Positions 1-4,762 of a stretch of 5,115 nt of DNA are shown in pieces (the first letter of the stretch is position 1; each line of letters starts with the position of its first letter). Under the pieces are notes generated by a model that was not told the origin of the DNA, searched no databases, and worked only from the letters and a program-made list of their open reading frames with translations. A program made the translations under genes and the position numbers. Source of the DNA: Gammaproteobacteria bacterium (GTDB lineage: Bacteria; Pseudomonadota; Gammaproteobacteria; Granulosicoccales; Granulosicoccaceae); the NCBI GenBank assembly GCA_019634245.1, contig JAHQVR010000017.1, positions 1 to 5,115 of the forward strand, read 5' to 3'.

Positions 1-1
1 A

Positions 2-1066
2 GATCGCATTATTGAATACGTCAACCCCGCATTCGAAGTCCTGACTGGCTACAAAAAAGATGAAGTCATAGGGCGAAAAACATACTTTCTCAGATCGGGC
101 CTACACGATAAATCGTTCTATATTAAGTTGTGGGAGACCATCAGTGATGGCGGGGTGTATCGTGGAGTGTTGGTGAATCGCAAGAAAGATGGCGAAGAAT
201 ATTATGAAGAAAAAACCATTGAGGCGCTGCGCAATTCTGAAGGAAAGATTACTCACTACGTATCCACCGGACACGATATCACTGCACGACTGGATGCCGA
301 AAAAGCCATTAGCCAACACCAAACCGAGCTGGCACATGTTTCACGTCTGAGCACGCTTGGGGAAATGACGTCGGGTCTGGCTCATGAGCTCAATCAACCG
401 CTGTGCGCGATCACAACCTATGCTCAAACATGTTTACGTGTAATCGATGGTGAGTACGATAAAAAGGAGAAGTTACGCTATGGCCTGGAACAAGTTGTCA
501 AACAGGCCGAACTAGCCGGCGGTATTCTGAAACGCTTAAGAAATTTTTCACGCAAGCGGGTCATTCCCAAACGCTGTGTTGACCTAAGGCATATCGTCAA
601 TGAAGTTGCCACACTGAGTGATTCTGAACTTAAAGACAAAGGCATAGCGTTGGCGATTGAGCAGAGCGAGGGGCAATTGCAAACAGTGGCTGACCCGATA
701 CAGATCGAGCAGGTGCTGTTGAATTTACTTCGAAATAGTATCGATGCAATGGTGGATTCACCGCCGGAGCGAAAACAAATATCTGTGCGTTTAAGAAAAA
801 TATCCAATCAAGAACTCAAAGCAACACTGACTGATTGTGGGCACGGTTGCAGCGAAGAAATTGTTGAACGGTTGTTTGAACCTTTCTACACTACAAAGCC
901 AAACGGGCTGGGCATTGGGCTTGGCATCAGCCAATCGATAATTGAGTCGCACGGTGGCAGATTATATTTGGAGAAAAATGGCCCGTCTGGGGCAGCATTC
1001 AGCTTTACTTTACCTGCAGTCGATGCATTCATCGAAGAGGGCGTTGCTTTAACTGAACAACACTGA
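2..1066 (+). CDS. PAS-domain sensor histidine kinase, 5' end outside window
   Basis: This is the sensor half of a two-component system; it autophosphorylates on histidine and passes the phosphate to a response regulator. The reading frame is open from base 2, so the true start lies upstream; 354 residues are visible. Visible residues 1-95 are a PAS domain (YVNPAFEVLTGY, then a GR turn, ending in GHDIT). Next come a short linker helix and the dimerisation/phosphoacceptor H-box GLAHELNQPL with His128. The ATPase domain has an N-box (NLLRNSIDAM, Asn241/Asn245), a G1 box DCGHG at 278-282, an F-box EPFYTT and a G2 box GLGIGLG at 302-308. This order and these motifs match the FixL/TodS-like HPK4 kinases. 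No membrane segment is seen in the visible part. The signal is unknown: the PAS domain could bind a ligand, heme or flavin, and nothing visible decides this. The response regulator follows 28 bases later, almost certainly in the same transcript. Confidence 0.95.
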   Translation, partial: DRIIEYVNPAFEVLTGYKKDEVIGRKTYFLRSGLHDKSFYIKLWETISDGGVYRGVLVNRKKDGEEYYEEKTIEALRNSEGKITHYVSTGHDITARLDAEKAISQHQTELAHVSRLSTLGEMTSGLAHELNQPLCAITTYAQTCLRVIDGEYDKKEKLRYGLEQVVKQAELAGGILKRLRNFSRKRVIPKRCVDLRHIVNEVATLSDSELKDKGIALAIEQSEGQLQTVADPIQIEQVLLNLLRNSIDAMVDSPPERKQISVRLRKISNQELKATLTDCGHGCSEEIVERLFEPFYTTKPNGLGIGLGISQSIIESHGGRLYLEKNGPSGAAFSFTLPAVDAFIEEGVALTEQH

Positions 1067-1094
1067 CTCAGAAGTCATCGGCGGGAGAATACCT

Positions 1095-1718
1095 ATGAAT
1101 CAATCTACAGCAACTGCTGCAACAGTATATGTTGTTGATGACAATCCGGCCGTACGTGATGCAATACGTTGGCTGGTTGAGGAAGTAGGCCTTTCTGCTG
1201 AGGTCTATGCTACCGCGCAGGAGTTCGTTGACAAATTCGATGCTGAAGCCATTGGTTGTCTTGTTCTTGACATCCGAATGCCGGGTATGGGAGGTCTTGA
1301 GTTACAAGACTATTTGCTCAACAATAATATATCCATTCCAGTGATTGTCGTGACCGGTCATGGTGATGTGCCAATGGCGGTGCGATCAATGAAGAACGGT
1401 GCTTTTGAATTTCTGCAAAAACCGTTTAACGACCAAACCTTGCTCGATACCATCTTCCTGGCGATCAAACGCCATCAATCAATAATGGTTGCGGCTCGTC
1501 AACGCTCGCAGATCTGCCAAAATCTGGCCTCCCTGACACGCAGAGAAGAGCAGGTTTTAAAGATGCTGCGGACCGGTCAATCGAGCCGGGAAATCGCTGA
1601 GTGTCTGCATATCAGTGTGCGCACCGTGGAAGGTCATCGTGCAAAAATTATGGACAAAATGAACTCCCATTCTGTCGCCGAGTTGCTCGAATTTGCCCAT
1701 ATAGCAGAATCGGCCTGA
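1095..1718 (+). CDS. FixJ/TodT-type response regulator (REC + LuxR helix-turn-helix)
   Basis: This 207-residue transcription factor is likely activated by the kinase just upstream. The N-terminal receiver domain (about residues 10-125) shows all expected residues: the acidic pair Asp15-Asp16 in VVDDN, phosphoacceptor Asp59 in LDIRMPG, Thr87 in VVTGHGD, and Lys109 in LQKPF. A linker leads to a C-terminal LuxR/GerE-type DNA-binding domain starting near residue 147 (LTRREEQVL) with the recognition-helix region SVRTVEGHRAKIMDKM. Length and architecture are typical of FixJ, TodT/StyR (C-terminal part) and TtrR-type regulators. The ATG is preceded by GGGAG at 1083-1087 with 7-base spacing. Its target is inferred to be the control region at 1796-1877, because the next genes form an enzyme operon on the same strand and paired repeats sit ahead of that promoter. 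The role as a hydrocarbon-responsive regulator is inference from context only. Confidence 0.95.
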   Translation: MNQSTATAATVYVVDDNPAVRDAIRWLVEEVGLSAEVYATAQEFVDKFDAEAIGCLVLDIRMPGMGGLELQDYLLNNNISIPVIVVTGHGDVPMAVRSMKNGAFEFLQKPFNDQTLLDTIFLAIKRHQSIMVAARQRSQICQNLASLTRREEQVLKMLRTGQSSREIAECLHISVRTVEGHRAKIMDKMNSHSVAELLEFAHIAESA

Positions 1719-1795
1719 AATGCCCTGCCCTGGTTAGCCAATTCGTTGACCAATGACTGAGTAGCTATACGTGTCGAGCGCGTAGAACTACCTGC

Positions 1796-1846
1796 TTTAC
1801 ACGTAATATTTCGCGGTTAGTTTCCAAGTTTACGCGTACGTTTTCG
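1796..1846 (+). promoter_or_regulatory. Paired 18-bp direct repeats, candidate regulator binding sites
   Basis: TTTACACGTAATATTTCG (1796-1813) and TTTACGCGTACGTTTTCG (1829-1846) match at 14 of 18 positions, and their starts are 33 bp apart, about three helical turns. Each repeat holds a small dyad, TTAC-N2-GTAA in the first and the perfect palindrome TACGCGTA in the second. A weaker related element, TATACGTG (1766-1773), aligns 32 bp further upstream. The repeats end two bases before a good -35/-10 candidate. This arrangement fits same-face binding of a dimeric activator, and the adjacent response regulator is the obvious candidate. Binding is inferred, not shown. Confidence 0.5.
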
Positions 1847-1848
1847 TA

Positions 1849-1877
1849 TTTACCGTCCCTATTGAAAGCGATTTAAT
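1849..1877 (+). promoter_or_regulatory. Candidate sigma-70 promoter for the hydroxylase operon
   Basis: A -35-like TTTACC (1849-1854, 4 of 6 consensus bases) is followed by exactly 17 bases and a -10-like TTTAAT (1872-1877, 5 of 6). The start of transcription would fall near 1884, leaving a leader of about 28 bases before the Nif11-like gene. A poor -35 with a good -10, directly downstream of repeated sites, is the usual look of an activator-dependent promoter. It is predicted from sequence match only. Confidence 0.45.
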
Positions 1878-1884
1878 AAATTGA

Positions 1885-1900
1885 ACTGTATGACTGTATG
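1885..1900 (+). repeat. Tandem 8-bp duplication beside the ribosome binding site
   Basis: ACTGTATG occurs twice with no gap, at 1885-1892 and 1893-1900. The last G of the second copy is the first base of the GGGAG ribosome binding site (1900-1904) of the next gene. The repeat would lie at the very start of the predicted transcript. It may be a chance slippage duplication. Confidence 0.7.
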
Positions 1901-1911
1901 GGAGACGGACT

Positions 1912-2199
1912 ATGCTGGATACCTTATCCGAAGAGCTAAAACAGACAAGAGCCTTTGAAGATCAGATGCGAGAATTTGGTGCGATTGTGACCAAAAATGA
2001 CGATATTCAAAAGAAATTATCCGACGCGGTAGACGACGGTATTTCAAGTCAAGGCTTCTGTGAATTGTATGTGTCAACGGCCGCAGCCAATGGCATAGAG
2101 TTCACAGTCGATCAAATGAAAATAGCCATGCATGAACAAAAGCAGGGCAGCGATAAAGTCTTGCCTAGCTTTGTGCAAAAGCTTATTACCATTCTCTAG
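1912..2199 (+). CDS. Small Nif11-domain-like protein
   Basis: A 95-residue protein that begins the predicted operon. Residues about 15-75 resemble the Nif11 domain (Pfam PF07862): an amphipathic first helix (FEDQMREFGAIV), the KNDDIQKKL stretch, a short loop, then AAANGIEFTVDQMKIAM, which matches the domain's typical 'G-x-x-F-T-x-(D/E)-x-(L/M)' ending. Nif11 domains occur in nitrogen-fixation loci and as leaders of ribosomally made peptide natural products. Here there is no Gly-Gly cleavage site and no Cys/Ser/Thr-rich core after the domain; the tail runs to SFVQKLITIL with only one Cys (Cys50) in the whole protein. A structural or accessory role is therefore more likely than a peptide precursor. 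The ATG has GGGAG at 1900-1904 with 7-base spacing. The hydrolase remnant starts 22 bases after its stop. The domain assignment is by pattern memory and the function is unknown. Confidence 0.8.
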   Translation: MLDTLSEELKQTRAFEDQMREFGAIVTKNDDIQKKLSDAVDDGISSQGFCELYVSTAAANGIEFTVDQMKIAMHEQKQGSDKVLPSFVQKLITIL

Positions 2200-2221
2200 T
2201 CACTATTGAGCTGACCTCATC

Positions 2222-2519
2222 ATGGACAACGATTTCTATTCACAAGAAAATCATGGTCCATATGAACGTTTTGGGCTTGGTGATTTCAAGCTTGAAAATG
2301 GCGGCCAGATACCGGACGCTAAATTGGCTTTTAGCACGACCGGCAAACTCAATGCGGCAAAAGACAACGCTGTCTTGCTGCCGCATATCTATTCAGACTC
2401 GAGTGTATTCAGGCTCGAGCAAGCACATGCTGGATGTTCTGGTTGGAGAAGATCTGGCGCTCAATCAACTATCAGAACTGTTGGCGGCGGAAGTTCGTCA
2501 ACTGGAATATGCCAATTGA
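2222..2519 (+). pseudogene. Remnant of a MetX-like alpha/beta-hydrolase gene
   Basis: The first 56 or so residues (NHGPYERFGLGDF, GGQIPDAKLAFSTTGKLN, AAKDNAVLLPHIYS) are the N-terminus of the homoserine O-acetyltransferase (MetX)-like alpha/beta-hydrolase family, whose members run to about 340-380 residues. At 2390-2419 a 14-bp sequence is repeated at a 16-bp interval. Read through, the original frame becomes low-complexity nonsense that ends at 2545. If one 16-bp unit is removed, translation continues as HIYSGSSKHMLDVLVGED, which fits the family's YSGT...G-x-x-x-A-L segment. That frame then jumps to what resembles a C-terminal helix (LSELLAAEV) and stops at 2517-2519. The nucleophile-serine region and most of the catalytic domain are absent. 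So there are at least two lesions: a 16-bp frameshifting duplication and a large internal deletion. The repaired product would be only 93 residues. There is no strong ribosome binding site. Family membership is from remembered motifs; loss of function is clear from length. Confidence 0.8.
2390..2419 (+). repeat. 16-bp-interval duplication causing a frameshift
   Basis: TATTCAGACTCGAG (2390-2403) and TATTCAGGCTCGAG (2406-2419) differ at one base of 14. The 16-bp period is not a multiple of three, so the duplication shifts the hydrolase remnant by one base. Deleting one period restores the family motif in frame. Confidence 0.75.
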
Positions 2520-2546
2520 ATCCAAGTTTTGAATCTAAGTTTTGAA
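2516..2546 (+). repeat. 13-bp tandem repeat at the end of the pseudogene
   Basis: TTGAATCCAAGTT (2516-2528) is followed directly by TTGAATCTAAGTT (2529-2541), one mismatch in 13, and then by a partial third copy TTGAA (2542-2546). The first copy carries the stop codon of the restored hydrolase frame and the third carries the stop of the unshifted frame. The array lies just upstream of the AGGGG ribosome binding site of the next gene. Confidence 0.85.
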
Positions 2547-2563
2547 GATCAGGGGAAAAACCA

Positions 2564-2866
2564 ATGTCAGATGCAATAACTACACAATCTGGTGCTGAAG
2601 TTGGCACGTGGGATGGCTCGGACGTCAAAGATCTCCAGAAGGAACTAAACCGCATTCGTCAGCAGTTAAAAGATGAAGGTGGTGTCGACAAAATCAGTGC
2701 CGCCGAGATGCCGCATCGTGATCAACTACCAGACGACCTGCAAAGTTTTACTGCTTATCCGATTTGGGGTATTGACAACCAACAGAATTGCCTCTGTGGT
2801 GCCAGAGCCAATCGTATCGTTTCCCTTGAAGATGTGCGCCAGTATTCAATGGTTGAACACCACTAA
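2564..2866 (+). CDS. Unrecognised 100-residue protein with CxCG motif
   Basis: I do not recognise this family. The 100-residue product is hydrophilic, with no signal peptide or membrane segment. Residues 21-38 (VKDLQKELNRIRQQLKDE) look like a short amphipathic or coiled-coil helix. Residues 65-94 look the most conserved in character: YPIWGIDNQQ, then CLCG at 76-79, then ANRIVSLEDVRQY. The Cys-x-Cys could bind a metal or form a disulfide, but two cysteines alone are not enough to say so. The only histidines are His51 and the C-terminal His99-His100. It has a clear ribosome binding site, AGGGG at 2551-2555 with 8-base spacing, and sits 65 bases upstream of the hydroxylase on the same strand. 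An accessory role for the hydroxylase is suggested by position only. The overlapping frame at 2673-2897 is judged a shadow. Confidence 0.75.
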   Translation: MSDAITTQSGAEVGTWDGSDVKDLQKELNRIRQQLKDEGGVDKISAAEMPHRDQLPDDLQSFTAYPIWGIDNQQNCLCGARANRIVSLEDVRQYSMVEHH

Positions 2867-2931
2867 CTCGGTTTTATTTTTCGATTATCGTCAATGATCA
2901 ACTAATTACCGTATCTCTGGAGGATACAACT

Positions 2932-4203
2932 ATGGAAAAACTTATCAAAGGCCACCTTGTATATTTATATACACCACTTGGAATCATAGCCTGTACGCTC
3001 GGAATATTGCACGGCGGCGCATGGGTTTGGCTCGGCGTGGGTATATTTGCGTTTAATATTATTGTTGACTCGATGACCTCTTCGGTGCACCCAAAAGGTG
3101 CCCCATCTGATAGCGAAGGCGGTTCGCTGGGTATTCCGGCAGTGCTCAACACCATGATGTACGTTCAGTACATTCTGTTTGTAATTTTGCAACTCAGTTT
3201 GGCGTGGCGTGTTTATCAGTACGCCGCAGGTGTGCCCATTGGTCAAGGAGAGCTGTTTGGGTTCAGTGTTGTAAATGGCATAACAGGCTGGCAACTTGTC
3301 GGCGCTACCATCGCTGCAGGCATGCATCAGGGGTTGGGTATCATTTTCGGCCATGAGTTGTCTCATACCAAGGGCTTTGGCTTTATGGTGTCGCGACTGA
3401 TGATGGCTTTAAGCGGCTGTGCTCACTTTTGTTTTGCCCATGTTTATAACCACCACCTGGAACTGGGTCGTGCCTGGCTTGGTCCGCAAAACAACAAAAT
3501 GGGTGACGACTGCGACCCTGCCACAGCGCCAAGGGGCAGAAGTATCTACACTCATTTTCTCGTTTCACACGTTGGGCAATCGTTGTTTGGCGTTAGAACC
3601 GAGGCTCGTCGATTAAAACGACAAGGAAAATCTTTTTACTCGCTAAGTAATCGATGGATTCGAGGTTATCTGCTGAGTTTACCGACAGTATTTCTATTTG
3701 GCTTTGCAGGCTTTGCAGGAGGCGGCTTTAACGGAATGCTGATTGGTTTGTTAGTCATGTTGGTGGTTTGGATAATTTCAAACTTTGAACTAGAAGCGCT
3801 GAATTACATGGAGCACTATGGCCTTATTCGCGTAAAAGGCGAGCCGATTGAATACCGTCATTCCTGGGACAACGATAACGTGTTCACCAGCTGGGCATTC
3901 ATTGAGATTGGCCGACAAGCAGATCACCACGACCGGGGTGAAACACACTTTTGGGAGTTGACCAACGTCGGCGGTGAACCTGATGGCGCACCAAATGCCG
4001 GAATCGGCTATTACCAGGAGTTTTCATTGGCTCTTATTCCACCACTGTGGCATGCCATGATGAAGAAAAAACTGGCTGTTTGGGACAGAGACTTTGCATC
4101 ACCTGAAGAACGAGAGATTGCAAAAGAAATAAACAAGAAAGTCGGATACGACGTTTCACCCGAGACAGTAGAAAATATGAAGCTGGATGTTATATACAGC
4201 TAA
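2932..4203 (+). CDS. xylM-like: XylM/AlkB-type membrane di-iron hydrocarbon hydroxylase
   Basis: The catalytic subunit of a two-component inner-membrane monooxygenase, 423 residues (TOL-plasmid XylM is somewhat shorter, about 370). The histidine boxes that hold the di-iron centre are all present: HELSH at 141-145, HVYNHH at 170-175, NYMEHYGL from 291, and QADHHD at 329-334. The N-terminus (HGGAWVWLGVGIF) and the C-terminus (LIPPLWHAMM, WDRDFASPEERE, NKKVGY) resemble XylM more than classical AlkB, while HELSH is nearer to the AlkB form HELGH. Hydrophobic stretches near residues 9-46, 74-93, 115-138 and 230-285 fit a six-helix membrane fold. The ATG has a strong ribosome binding site, GGAGG at 2919-2923. 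Likely substrates are methyl groups on aromatic rings or alkane termini (compare xylene and p-cymene monooxygenases); the sequence does not show which. The matching reductase starts at 4763, after a globin gene. Confidence 0.93.
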   Translation: MEKLIKGHLVYLYTPLGIIACTLGILHGGAWVWLGVGIFAFNIIVDSMTSSVHPKGAPSDSEGGSLGIPAVLNTMMYVQYILFVILQLSLAWRVYQYAAGVPIGQGELFGFSVVNGITGWQLVGATIAAGMHQGLGIIFGHELSHTKGFGFMVSRLMMALSGCAHFCFAHVYNHHLELGRAWLGPQNNKMGDDCDPATAPRGRSIYTHFLVSHVGQSLFGVRTEARRLKRQGKSFYSLSNRWIRGYLLSLPTVFLFGFAGFAGGGFNGMLIGLLVMLVVWIISNFELEALNYMEHYGLIRVKGEPIEYRHSWDNDNVFTSWAFIEIGRQADHHDRGETHFWELTNVGGEPDGAPNAGIGYYQEFSLALIPPLWHAMMKKKLAVWDRDFASPEEREIAKEINKKVGYDVSPETVENMKLDVIYS

Positions 4204-4221
4204 TTAAATCAAGGCTGATTG

Positions 4222-4254
4222 AATCAAGTGGGGCGCAAACTGCCCCACTTGATT
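4222..4254 (+). terminator. 13-bp perfect hairpin after the hydroxylase gene
   Basis: AATCAAGTGGGGC (4222-4234) and GCCCCACTTGATT (4242-4254) are perfect complements around a 7-base loop, starting 19 bases after the hydroxylase stop. The stem is strong, but only TTTAT follows, so this is an imperfect intrinsic terminator. It could equally be a partial terminator or a 3' stabiliser and processing site that lowers expression of the globin and reductase. AAATCAAG at 4206-4213 can also pair with the 3' arm (4248-4255), giving an alternative fold. Confidence 0.65.
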
Positions 4255-4287
4255 TATACGGTTGAACTAAAACAGGAGATAAAAAAC

Positions 4288-4659
4288 ATGAATGCTGTCA
4301 CACAAGAATCACTATACGAACGACTGGGCGGACACGCAGGTATCGAATCGATCGCATCTGACATTTTTGATAATCACACCAAAAATCCAGTTGTCCAACG
4401 ACGTTATGTCAACAGTAATCCAGCTGAAGTTAAAAGACTGGTTACAGAAATGTGCTGCGCAGGGTTTGGCGGGCCAGAGGAATACACCGGTAAGGATATG
4501 GTATCTGCGCATACGGGTATGAACATCAGTGATGCAGAATTTATTGCCGTTGTTGATGATGTGCTCCTTGCATTGGACATGAACAATGTTGGGCAAAAAG
4601 AAAAAGATGAAATACTTTGTATTCTTTATTCTATGAAACCGGAAATAGTCAACCTGTAA
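4288..4659 (+). CDS. Group 1 truncated hemoglobin
   Basis: A 123-residue heme protein with the short two-over-two globin fold; the length is normal for group 1. The N-terminal LYERLGGHAGIE (residues 9-20) is the family's signature opening. FGGPEEYTGKDM (60-71) precedes the proximal heme ligand His75 in SAHTGMNIS, and the C-terminus ends in YSMKPEIV. By alignment from memory, the distal B10 position, usually Tyr, appears to be Phe27, and the distal E-helix reads VKRLVTEMCC with an unusual Cys56-Cys57 pair; these residue numbers are inference. Group 1 members bind O2, CO and NO and several act as NO dioxygenases. The start chosen is the ATG with AGGAG at 4274-4278; a TTG at 4219 in the same frame lies inside the upstream hairpin and is rejected. 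Its place between hydroxylase and reductase suggests oxygen supply or NO protection for the monooxygenase, which is inference. Confidence 0.93.
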   Translation: MNAVTQESLYERLGGHAGIESIASDIFDNHTKNPVVQRRYVNSNPAEVKRLVTEMCCAGFGGPEEYTGKDMVSAHTGMNISDAEFIAVVDDVLLALDMNNVGQKEKDEILCILYSMKPEIVNL

Positions 4660-4723
4660 TCAGTTGCGCTGTACTGGATGATGCGATCGTCAAAACTCGC
4701 GTCAATATTCGTTTTTAAATTGC

Positions 4724-4753
4724 CAGTGGGCGCATGGAAGCGCCCGGTAACTG
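4724..4753 (+). promoter_or_regulatory. mRNA hairpin reaching the reductase ribosome binding site
   Basis: GGGCGC (4728-4733) pairs perfectly with GCGCCC (4740-4745) around a 6-base loop. The stem can extend with CAGT (4724-4727) and ACTG (4750-4753) across a 4-base bulge. The last paired base, G4753, is the first base of the GAGGTGG ribosome binding site (4753-4759) for the XylA-like gene. No T-run follows, so it does not look like a terminator. It could tune translation or act as a processing site. The loop also holds an ATG opening a six-codon frame (4734-4754). Confidence 0.45.
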
Positions 4754-4762
4754 AGGTGGCGT

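Noticed and set aside
101..807. Minus-strand open frames at 101-337 and 478-807
   Set aside because: They lie wholly opposite the histidine kinase, whose motifs are unmistakable, and show no recognisable domain.
1746..1771. Alternative promoter TTGACC ... TATACG
   Set aside because: The spacer is only 14 bases, too short for a normal sigma-70 promoter.
1719..1911. Sigma-54 promoter or TodT-box (ATAAAC-N4-GTTTAT) ahead of the operon
   Set aside because: No TGGC-N8-TGC-type element or matching box was found by eye; only a lone GTTTAC half-site is present.
1912..2199. Nif11-like protein as a ribosomal peptide natural-product precursor
   Set aside because: It has no Gly-Gly cleavage motif, no Cys/Ser/Thr-rich core, and no modification enzyme or transporter nearby.
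2222..2545. 107-residue frame read as an intact gene
   Set aside because: After about residue 56 the sequence loses all family resemblance, and the 16-bp duplication explains the frame change, so it is treated as part of a pseudogene.
2673..2897. 74-residue + strand frame overlapping the CxCG protein
   Set aside because: It overlaps the better-initiated gene at 2564-2866 and has no convincing ribosome binding site.
2898..3568. Minus-strand frames opposite the hydroxylase (2898-3155, 2965-3366, 3383-3568)
   Set aside because: They are antisense shadows of a fully supported gene, are rich in low-complexity content, and match no family.
4219..4287. Upstream TTG start for the globin (146 residues)
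   Set aside because: The TTG is next to the hairpin and the added residues would be encoded by the stem; the ATG at 4288 has a good ribosome binding site and gives the normal family length.
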